Of a DNA stretch of 64,000 bases, positions 57,694 through 64,000 are shown piece by piece; the first letter of the stretch is position 1; each line of letters opens with the position of its first letter. The stretch is from Propionibacterium sp. (lineage in GTDB: Bacteria; Actinomycetota; Actinomycetes; Propionibacteriales; Propionibacteriaceae). The notes beneath the pieces are model-generated. The model searched no databases. It had not been told where the DNA came from and was given only the letters and a program-made list of their open reading frames with translations. A program made the position numbers and the translations under genes. Location of the stretch: NCBI GenBank assembly GCA_012517965.1, contig JAAYTZ010000073.1:39273-103272 (forward strand), written 5' to 3'.

Positions 57694-59961
57694 GTGGCCC
57701 TGCCCACCTGGCTCGCCGACGACGAGGCCACGGCGTCGTTCCTCCACCGGCCGGGGCGCGCTGCGGCCTGCGCCCCCTACCCGGCCTGGGTGAGTGACCG
57801 CGTCCGCGCGGCGCTGGCCGCCCGGGGCGTGGCGGAGCCGTGGCGGCACCAGGTCGAGGCCGCCGAGGCTGCGTTCGCCGGGCGGCACGTGGCGGTCGCG
57901 ACCGGGACGGCGTCCGGCAAGACCGTCGCCTACCTGCTGCCGATCCTGGCGGCCGCCGTCGACGGCCGGCTGGGCTGGTGCCCGGCACCGGGCGCCGGGG
58001 GCGTCCGGCAGCGGCTGGGCCTGCCCGACCGGCACACGGCCCTCTACCTGGCCCCCACGAAGGCGCTGGCCCACGACCAGTTCCGCGTGTGCGCGGAGCT
58101 CGGCCTGCGGGACCTGCGGGCCTGCACCCTGGACGGCGACTCGGGGCCCGAGGAACGCCGGTTCGCCCGCGAGCACGCCGGCTTCGTGCTCAGCAACCCC
58201 GACATGCTGCACCGCTCGCTGCTCCCCGCCCACCAGCGCTGGGCCCGCTTCCTCGGCGGCCTGCGGTACGTGGTGATCGACGAGGCGCACCGGTACCGGG
58301 GCGTGTTCGGTGCGCACGTCGCGATGGTGCTGCGGCGCCTGCGCCGGCTGTGCCTGAAGTACGGCGCCGATCCGCGGTTCGTATTCGCCTCCGCCACCAT
58401 CGCGGAGGCCGACGCGGTGGGGCGGGCGCTGGCCGGCGTCGACAACGTGACCCTGGTCGATGCCGACGCATCGCCCGCCGCGGCCCTGGACTTCGTCCTG
58501 CGGCGCCCCAGCCCGACCCTCACCCAGGACGCCGCCGCGCTGCTCGCGCGGCTGGCCGGTTCGGGGCAGACCCTGGCGTTCACGACCTCCCGGCTGCAGG
58601 CCGAGTTGGTCGCCCTGCGCGCCCGGGACCTGGCCGCGCACCCCGAGTCGATCGCCGCCTATCGCGGCGGCTACCTCGCGGAGGATCGCCGCGCCCTGGA
58701 GGCGCAACTCCAGAGCGGGCGGCTGCGCGGCGTCGCCTGCACCAACGCGCTCGAGTTGGGCGTCGACATCTCCGGCATGGACGCCGTCGTGTCGGTCGGG
58801 TTCCCCGGCACCCTCGCGGCGCTGTGGCAGCAGGTGGGCCGGGCCGGCCGGACCGGCCGGTCGGCGCTGGCGGTGCTGCTGGCGCGCGAGGACCCCCTCG
58901 ACGCCTACCTCGTCGAGCACCCGGAGCTGGTGTTCGCCCGGCCCGTCGAGCGCACGGTCCTCGACCCCGACAACCCCTACGTGCTGGGCCCGCACCTGGC
59001 GGCCGCCGCGCAGGAGGCGCCCCTCACCGCCGCCGACTCCGCCTTCTTCGGCCCGCACCTCGAAGCCGTGGCCGACCAGCTGACCAGGCAGGGGGTGCTG
59101 CGGCGCCGGCCGGCGGGCTGGTTCTGGCCCCACGCCCACCGCGCCGTCGACGCCATCGACCTGCGGTCGATGGAGGGCCGCGTCTGCGAGGTGGTGGACG
59201 AGGCCACCGGCTGCGTCATCGGCCAGGTCGACCCGGCCGCCGCCGACCGCACCCTGCATCCCGAGGCCGTGTATGTCCACCAAGGCGAACCGTGGCTCGT
59301 CCGGGAGTTCGACGCGGTCACCCGCGTGGCGACCGCGGTCCGCACGGGCCCCGACTACTTCACCCAGCCCCTCAGTGAGGGCGGCGTGCGCATCGTCGAC
59401 ATCGACCGCTCCCGCACGCTCGGGCTCGGCACCGTGAGCTATGGCGCGGTCGAACTCACCAGCCAAGTCACCGGCTACCTGCGCCGCGACGCCCAGACCG
59501 GCGAGGTGTGGGACCAGTCGCCGCTCGACCTGCCGATCCGCCGCATGGTCACGAAGGCCGTCTGGTGGACGCTGCCGCCCGACGTCGCCGACGCCCTCGA
59601 CATCGCGCCGGCCGAACTGCCTGGCGCGGTGCACGCCACGGAGCACGCCGGCATCGGCCTGCTGCCGGCGGTCGTTCCCTGCGACCGTTGGGACATCGGC
59701 GGGCTCTCGACCGTGGCCCACCCCGACACCGGCCGGCTCACCGTGTTCGTGCACGACGGGGTGCGCGGCGGCTCGGGCTTCGCCGCCCAGGGCTATGCCA
59801 CGGCGGAGTCCTGGTGGCGGGCGGTCTTCGAGCGGCTGACCTCCTGCCGGTGCGAGGACGGCTGCCCCGCCTGCGTCGTCTCCCCCACGTGTGGCTCGGG
59901 CAACGCCTCCCTGGACAAGCGCGGCGCCGCCGAACTGGTCCGGGTGCTGACCTTGGGTTGA
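57694..59961 (+). CDS. DEAD/DEAH-box helicase with C-terminal zinc-binding region (MrfA/YprA-like)
   Basis: 755 residues from GTG 57694. Motif I ATGTASGKT, motif II IDEAHRYRG, motif III SATI, then LGVDISGMDAVVSVGFPGTLAALWQQVGRAGRTGR in the second RecA domain. The C-terminal DUF1998-like region ends CRCEDGCPACVVSPTCGSGN, four cysteines for zinc. MrfA-type enzymes are 3'-5' DNA helicases in DNA repair. It lies beside a Tad-like cluster, the same neighbourhood as in mycobacteria. Confidence 0.93.
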   Translation: MALPTWLADDEATASFLHRPGRAAACAPYPAWVSDRVRAALAARGVAEPWRHQVEAAEAAFAGRHVAVATGTASGKTVAYLLPILAAAVDGRLGWCPAPGAGGVRQRLGLPDRHTALYLAPTKALAHDQFRVCAELGLRDLRACTLDGDSGPEERRFAREHAGFVLSNPDMLHRSLLPAHQRWARFLGGLRYVVIDEAHRYRGVFGAHVAMVLRRLRRLCLKYGADPRFVFASATIAEADAVGRALAGVDNVTLVDADASPAAALDFVLRRPSPTLTQDAAALLARLAGSGQTLAFTTSRLQAELVALRARDLAAHPESIAAYRGGYLAEDRRALEAQLQSGRLRGVACTNALELGVDISGMDAVVSVGFPGTLAALWQQVGRAGRTGRSALAVLLAREDPLDAYLVEHPELVFARPVERTVLDPDNPYVLGPHLAAAAQEAPLTAADSAFFGPHLEAVADQLTRQGVLRRRPAGWFWPHAHRAVDAIDLRSMEGRVCEVVDEATGCVIGQVDPAAADRTLHPEAVYVHQGEPWLVREFDAVTRVATAVRTGPDYFTQPLSEGGVRIVDIDRSRTLGLGTVSYGAVELTSQVTGYLRRDAQTGEVWDQSPLDLPIRRMVTKAVWWTLPPDVADALDIAPAELPGAVHATEHAGIGLLPAVVPCDRWDIGGLSTVAHPDTGRLTVFVHDGVRGGSGFAAQGYATAESWWRAVFERLTSCRCEDGCPACVVSPTCGSGNASLDKRGAAELVRVLTLG

Positions 59962-59969
59962 GCTGGTCA

Positions 59970-60449
59970 TCACGAGCTCCGGACGCCCGCGTGCGCGGTG
60001 GCCCGCGGCTCGAGCGCCGGCACGAGGCCGGCGACCCGGGCCGGCACCCCGCCCGGGGCGCGGACCGTCACGGTCACCGCGAACGTCAACTCGTCGCCCG
60101 ACACCGCGCAGGCGACCAGGTCGACCCCGTCCGCAGCGGCCGCCCGGGCCGCCGCCGCACAGGGGGCGTCGCTGCCGGTGCTCTTGGCTCGGGCCCCCGC
60201 CAGCGCCACCAGATCGGCGGCCCCCTGCACCCGGTGCGCCTCGCCCTGGAGCGCCAGCGCAGCGGCCACGACGGCCAGCAGCGCGGTCAGCGCCAGCAGC
60301 CCCGCCGCGGCCAGCAGCGTGACCGTGCCCCGCTCCGCGCCACGCGCCGGGCGGGCCACGGGAGGCCGGCCGACGCACCGGGGTTGTCCAGGCACGGTGG
60401 CCCGGGACGTCACGCCGGACCGTCCGGTCACGCCGGACCGCCCGGTCAC
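59970..60449 (-). CDS. Helicase/secretion-neighbourhood TadE-like protein (Rv3654c-like)
   Basis: 159 residues from GTG 60449, overlapping the previous stop. The first 45 residues are basic with VTGRSG repeats; RGTVTLLAAAGLLALTALLAVVAAALAL is the single membrane helix of TadE/G-type pseudopilins. The rest is a small external domain with two cysteines. It is the last gene of the Tad-like operon and converges on the helicase gene eight bases away. Confidence 0.8.
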   Translation of the reverse strand: MTGRSGVTGRSGVTSRATVPGQPRCVGRPPVARPARGAERGTVTLLAAAGLLALTALLAVVAAALALQGEAHRVQGAADLVALAGARAKSTGSDAPCAAAARAAAADGVDLVACAVSGDELTFAVTVTVRAPGGVPARVAGLVPALEPRATAHAGVRSS

Positions 60450-60793
60450 GCGGACTCCTCGTTCAGCACCGTCGCCCGGGCCTCCAGCTGGGCGACCCGG
60501 AACCCCAGCAGGGCCGGCTCGAACCGGACCACCACGGTGGTCGCACCGCCGCCGTCGGTGATCGTGACGGTGGACCCGGAGGGCCGGTCGGCCTGGGCCC
60601 GGGCGACAGCGGCCCCGTCGCCTCGCGCGGCCTGCCTGGCCACCTCGTGCGCGGTGAGCTGACACAGATCGAGCGTGACCAGTTGGGCCAGGACCCAGAC
60701 CGCGAACCCCAGTGCGGCCGCGACGAGCCCGCTCACCAGGGCCAGTTCGACGGTCACCATGCCGCGGGCCGACCGGGGTGCTGCCTCGATCAT
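60446..60793 (-). CDS. TadE-family pseudopilin-like protein
   Basis: 115 residues from ATG 60793, with GGAGGAGCG upstream. RGMVTVELALVSGLVAAALGFAVWVLAQLV has the Gly-(Met)-Val-Thr-Val-Glu pattern of TadE signal/pilin helices with the conserved Glu. One cysteine sits after the helix. It would be a minor pilin or anchor in the Tad-like apparatus. Confidence 0.8.
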   Translation of the reverse strand: MIEAAPRSARGMVTVELALVSGLVAAALGFAVWVLAQLVTLDLCQLTAHEVARQAARGDGAAVARAQADRPSGSTVTITDGGGATTVVVRFEPALLGFRVAQLEARATVLNEESA

Positions 60794-60854
60794 CGCTCCT
60801 CCTCTCCCCGCCGGCCGGGGTGGGCGGGAGCACTCCCGCCCACCCGGCAACCCC

Positions 60855-61127
60855 TCAGCCGAGCTGCAGGGCCCGCTTGAACTGGTCGAAGATGAACTGG
60901 GCGAAGCTCTGCGTCAGCTCGCCCATCCACCCCTGGCCGATGGCCACCACGATCGCCGCGACCAGGGCGATCACCATGACGGCCCCCACCGCGTACTCGA
61001 TCGTGACCATGCCCCGCTCGCCCCGGACCCGTCCGGGCGCCGCCGCCCGCGCGCGGTCGATGATCGCGGGCTCGGCGTGCTGCTGCGCGGCCGGCCGGGC
61101 GGTGTCGCTCTGGTACTGCTCGGACAT
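60855..61127 (-). CDS. DUF4244 Flp-pilin-like protein
   Basis: 90 residues from ATG 61127, with GGGAG upstream. A 39-residue polar leader ends in ERG, then MVTIEYAVGAVMVIALVAAIVVAIGQGW, a prepilin-type cleavage site and hydrophobic helix with Glu5. It is the likely major pilin of the cluster. No prepilin peptidase gene is in the window. Confidence 0.82.
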   Translation of the reverse strand: MSEQYQSDTARPAAQQHAEPAIIDRARAAAPGRVRGERGMVTIEYAVGAVMVIALVAAIVVAIGQGWMGELTQSFAQFIFDQFKRALQLG

Positions 61128-61217
61128 TCGGTCTCCCTTTCCCTCGTCGCCGCGGTCGTCCGCGGCTCGCCCTCACAATGGGCGGACGCGGTCGATTCCC
61201 GTCACCGCCGGGCGATC

Positions 61218-61226
61218 TGTGGATAA
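61218..61226 (-). promoter_or_regulatory. Single perfect DnaA-box sequence
   Basis: TTATCCACA on the minus strand equals the DnaA-box consensus. It stands alone in the 104-base gap before the pilin gene; no second box, AT-rich stretch or origin gene is near. A bound protein here could affect pilin transcription. Confidence 0.35.
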
Positions 61227-61231
61227 CTTCC

Positions 61232-61846
61232 TCAGCCGCCACCCAGGAGGCGCGCCAGCAGGCCCCCGAAGATCGGCACCACCCCCACCAGCAGGAACGC
61301 GGGCAGGTAGCAGACCACGAGCGGCAGGACGCCGGTGACCGCCACCGTCCGTGCTCGGGCGCGAGCGGCGACCGCCGCCGCGGCCCGCGCCTCCCGGCCC
61401 CGTTCCCGCAGCAGGTCCGCGAGCGCGGCGCCGCTGCCCACGGCGCGGCCGACGTCACGGGCGAACCCGCGATAGCCCGGCACGTCGGCCAACGAGGCCC
61501 ACGCACGGTGCTCCGGCACGCCCAGGTCGATCTCGTTCCACACGCCCAGCAGGACGCCGCGGGTCGGCTCGGCACACACGTCGGCCACGACCCGTAGCGC
61601 GCCGCGCGGAGGCCGTCCGGCCTGGATGCAGACCGCCAAGAGATCGCACACCGCGGGCAGGTCGGCCACCAGGGCGTCCGCCCGGGCCACCGCCCGTCGG
61701 GTCCCCACGTGGCGCCGCCAGCGGCGCGCCGGGGCTGCACGCGCCAGGACGTGGGCCGAGACCGGGGTGAGTCGCGCCAGCCGGTCGCCCCCCACCCCCA
61801 GCCACACCGCGAGGGCAGCCAGCACGGCCGGGATCAAGGTGTCCAT
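61232..61846 (-). CDS. Type II secretion F-domain protein, TadC-like
   Basis: 204 residues from ATG 61846, with GAGAGGAGCAGGA upstream. LPAVCDLLAVCIQAGRPPRGALRVVADVC and the two end helices (VLPLVVCYLPAFLLVGVVPIFGGLL) match GspF/TadC. It forms the inner-membrane platform with the TadB-like neighbour, driven by the TadA ATPase. Confidence 0.82.
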   Translation of the reverse strand: MDTLIPAVLAALAVWLGVGGDRLARLTPVSAHVLARAAPARRWRRHVGTRRAVARADALVADLPAVCDLLAVCIQAGRPPRGALRVVADVCAEPTRGVLLGVWNEIDLGVPEHRAWASLADVPGYRGFARDVGRAVGSGAALADLLRERGREARAAAAVAARARARTVAVTGVLPLVVCYLPAFLLVGVVPIFGGLLARLLGGG

Positions 61847-61857
61847 TCCTGCTCCTC

Positions 61858-62676
61858 TCAGCGCCGCGCCCGCTCGGCGAGGCGGTCGGTCCAGAGCAGC
61901 CCCGCAGCCGCCAGCGCCGTCGCCGACACGAGGCAGAGCCACCCCGCCGGGCCGGCCAGCAGGAAGCCGACGGGGTCGCCCCCGAGCACGAAACCCAGCC
62001 CGACGCCGGCGAGCGGCAGCAACGCCATCAGGCGGCCGGCCGTGCGGCTCGCCGCCAACTCGACCGTCACCGTGGACTCGACCTCCTGCCGACGGGCGAG
62101 TTCGGCGGCGATCGCCTCCACCGCCGCCCCCAGCGAGGCCCCCGTTCGGGCCGAGACCTCCCAGGCGGCCGCCAACTGGGCCAGTCCGGCGCGGCCCGCC
62201 CCGGTTGCGCCCCGGCGGAGCGCGGCGGCGGCGTCCCCGCCCACGGCCTGGGCTGCGGCCGCCTCCTGGAGCACCGGGTGGTCGCCGGAGAGGGCCGCCA
62301 ACGCGGTGGCCGGGATCGCACCCGTCCGCAGGAGCCCGGCCAGCCCTTCCCCGGCCCGCACCACCTCGGCGGCCGTTTCGCGGGCCGCGCGGCGGGCCTG
62401 GGCCCGCTCGAGGAGCTCGGCCGCCGTCAGGAGGGCGATCGAGGCCACCAGGACCGCCGCCGCGGTCCCCGCACCGGCGACCGTCCCCGCGGTGGCCACC
62501 GCCAGCACCGCGGCCGGCCCACCCCACCGCCCCCACGACGCCCGGCGGCGACGTCGGCTCCCCTCCCGAGCCGGTTTGCCCTGGGTCAGCCGCCGTCCGA
62601 GGCGGGCGTCGCCGTCGTCCCAGCCGGCCAGAACAGCGACCGCGGCGGCGCACGCGGCCACCAGCGGGGCGTCCAT
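61858..62676 (-). CDS. Type II secretion F-domain protein, TadB-like
   Basis: 272 residues. AEVVRAGEGLAGLLRTGAIPATALAALS followed by AWEVSARTGASLGAAVEAIAAELA is the GspF fold; membrane helices lie near 55-80, 210-235 and 240-260. It is the second platform protein. Its ATG overlaps the TadA stop (TGATG), so the order is TadA-TadB-TadC. Confidence 0.82.
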   Translation of the reverse strand: MDAPLVAACAAAVAVLAGWDDGDARLGRRLTQGKPAREGSRRRRRASWGRWGGPAAVLAVATAGTVAGAGTAAAVLVASIALLTAAELLERAQARRAARETAAEVVRAGEGLAGLLRTGAIPATALAALSGDHPVLQEAAAAQAVGGDAAAALRRGATGAGRAGLAQLAAAWEVSARTGASLGAAVEAIAAELARRQEVESTVTVELAASRTAGRLMALLPLAGVGLGFVLGGDPVGFLLAGPAGWLCLVSATALAAAGLLWTDRLAERARR

Positions 62677-63818
62677 CAGGCGACCAGCCGTTCCAACGCG
62701 CGGAAACCCGGGCCGCGCGTGAGGCGTCCCTCCTCGTCGAAGGTCGCGGCCAGCCGCACCTCGACGAGGCCCTCCGGGCCGGCAGCGAAGGTCGCGATCT
62801 CCGCCACGAACCGCTTCCCGGCTCCCCCGGACCGGCGCACCTGCACGACCGCGTCGAGGGCGGCGATCGCCTGCGCGTGCACCGCGTGCCGCCCGAGGCC
62901 GCCCAGGGCGCCCAGCGCCTCCAGGCGGGCCGGGACGGCCTCGACCCCGTTGGCGTGCAGGGTGCCACCCCCGCCCTCATGGCCGGTGTTGAACGCGGCC
63001 AGGAGATCGGCCAACTCGGCGCCGCGCACCTCGCCGACGATCAGGCGATCCGGCCGCATCCGCAACGCCTGCCGCACCAGGTCGGTCAGGGTGACCCGGC
63101 CCATGCCCTCGGCGTTGGCCGGCCGGGCTTCGAGCCGCACGCAGTGCGGGTGATCGGGGGCCAGCTCGCGCGAGTCCTCCACGATCACCAGCCGCTCCCG
63201 CGGCGGCACCTCGCCGAGCAGCGAGGCCAACAGGGTCGTCTTGCCCGAGCCCGTGCCGCCGGAGACCAGGAAGGCCCGGCGCCGGTCGATCAGGCCGGCC
63301 AGCAGGTCGTGGCCGGCACGCGTCAGCGACCCACCCGCCACCCAGTCGGCGAGCGTGAGGCGTGCGCGCGACGGGACCCGGAGCGACAGGCAGGTGCCGG
63401 CGTCGGCCAGGCAGCCCAGGACCGCGTGCACCCGCGTCCCGTCCGGCAGTCGTGCGTCCACGAAGGGATGCCCGTCGTCCAGCCGACGGCCCACCTGCGC
63501 TGCGAGCCGAACCGCGAGCCGGCGCACCTCCTCGTCCGACTCGAACCGCAGCCGAACCGGCTCCAGTCCGCTCCCTCGGTCGACGAAGACCGCGTCCGGC
63601 CCGTTCACCACCACGTCGGTGACGCCGGGCTCACGCAGCAGCGCCTCCAGCGGGCCCGCCCCCCGGCTGTCGCGGCGCAGCGCCTCCAGGGTCGTCAGCA
63701 CCCCCGCGTCGCTGACCACGTGCCCCAGCCACTCCAGCGCCTCCGCCACGGACGCCGGCGTCGCCGCCACCCCCCGCGCGCTCAGCCGCTCGCGCACCCG
63801 CTCCAGATCAGGCGACAC
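62676..63818 (-). CDS. TadA-like secretion ATPase
   Basis: 380 residues from GTG 63818, starting 11 bases before the end of the upstream gene. Walker A VSGGTGSGKTTLLASLL, Asp box VIVEDSRELAPDHPHCVRLEARP, Walker B RPDRLIVGEVRGAE and the histidine box GGGGTLHANG are intact. It is the hexameric motor for pilus or secretion assembly (the 'helicase/secretion neighbourhood ATPase' group). Confidence 0.92.
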   Translation of the reverse strand: MSPDLERVRERLSARGVAATPASVAEALEWLGHVVSDAGVLTTLEALRRDSRGAGPLEALLREPGVTDVVVNGPDAVFVDRGSGLEPVRLRFESDEEVRRLAVRLAAQVGRRLDDGHPFVDARLPDGTRVHAVLGCLADAGTCLSLRVPSRARLTLADWVAGGSLTRAGHDLLAGLIDRRRAFLVSGGTGSGKTTLLASLLGEVPPRERLVIVEDSRELAPDHPHCVRLEARPANAEGMGRVTLTDLVRQALRMRPDRLIVGEVRGAELADLLAAFNTGHEGGGGTLHANGVEAVPARLEALGALGGLGRHAVHAQAIAALDAVVQVRRSGGAGKRFVAEIATFAAGPEGLVEVRLAATFDEEGRLTRGPGFRALERLVA

Positions 63819-64000
63819 GCTCCACCTCCAGGGCGTCGAGCAGGCGCCGCACCGCCCGCGCCCACCGCCCCCGCCCCGAGCGACCCGGCGGGTCCCCCTC
63901 GTCCGCCGCACGAGCCAGGGCCCGTTCGTCCGGCAGCGTCGCCGCCACCGGCAGCCCCAGCGCGCGCCCCACCGCGCCGGGCCCGACGCGCCCCGCGGCC
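63808..64000 (-). CDS. CpaE/Ssd-like septum-site or localisation ATPase, C-terminal end
   Basis: Partial gene cut by the right edge; about 63 residues end at TGA 63810-63808. LGLPVAATLPDERALARAADEGDPPG matches the C-terminus of CpaE-like proteins of the helicase/secretion neighbourhood (Rv3660c-like), which resemble MinD. It should head the Tad-like operon. The ATPase motifs are outside the window. Confidence 0.7.
   Translation of the reverse strand, partial: AAGRVGPGAVGRALGLPVAATLPDERALARAADEGDPPGRSGRGRWARAVRRLLDALEVERVA

Noticed and set aside
61218..61226. Replication origin at the DnaA-box sequence
   Set aside because: Only one box, no AT-rich unwinding region, and no dnaA, dnaN or gyr genes nearby.

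Overview
This 64 kb window is a very GC-rich actinobacterial chromosome segment. The evidence is GTG and TTG starts, many 4-bp stop/start overlaps, a RicT/PSP1 gene in a non-sporulating context, a DUF4244 pilin-like gene and a 'helicase/secretion neighbourhood' Tad-like cluster beside a DEAH helicase, as in Mycobacterium and relatives. The respiratory gene content (bd oxidase, Nar nitrate reductase, Dms-type reductase, anaerobic glycerol-3-phosphate dehydrogenase GlpABC) fits a facultative anaerobe, plausibly of the Propionibacteriales; the species cannot be fixed from sequence reading alone. No CRISPR array, prophage, insertion sequence or rRNA was seen. No gene-free stretch exceeds 300 bases; the longest is 44473-44755, between the Rpf gene and a tRNA.

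Layout: 1-305, end of PTS enzyme I. 455-4488, two ABC exporter half-transporters. 4505-4948, a BlaI/CopY-type regulator divergent from cydABDC (5008-10984). 11128-12962, an AI-2E-type permease and an unknown membrane protein. 13033-15967, a HTH-TOBE regulator and the molybdate transporter modABC. 16099-27706, two paralogous SufR-like regulators flanking two overlapping nitrate/nitrite transporters, then narGHJI and a small DUF6457-like protein. 27775-32449, dmsABC with a TorD-family chaperone. 32684-41643, molybdopterin genes (moeA, moaC, a mobA fusion, moaD, moaA, moaE, moaB/mogA) interrupted by glpABC. 41703-44472, a cytochrome P450, an acetyltransferase and a resuscitation-promoting-factor-like protein. 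44756-44831, tRNA-Thr(CGU). 44930-56054, housekeeping genes (secreted hydrolase, ricT, DoxX-like protein, holB, tmk, topA, htrA, methyltransferase). 56143-59961, amidohydrolase and helicase. 59970-64000, a Tad-like secretion/pilus cluster running off the right edge.

How it works together: from about 5 kb to 41.6 kb the window is one respiratory and molybdenum district. ModABC imports molybdate. MoaA, MoaC, MoaD, MoaE, MoaB/MogA, MoeA and MobA build the bis-MGD cofactor; no moeB was seen. NarG and DmsA use the cofactor, NarK-type carriers move nitrate and nitrite, and GlpABC and cytochrome bd join the quinone pool. Three kinds of candidate sensor sit inside: a cysteine-rich BlaI-like protein at cyd, a TOBE-domain regulator at mod, and a SufR-like pair at nar of which only one member keeps the cysteines.

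The most interesting signals are the MobA-DUF6457 fusion with a perfect internal ribosome binding site and its stand-alone paralogue at the end of nar; the split SufR-like pair; and a recurring design in which strong hairpins are made from the last codons and stop codons of genes.
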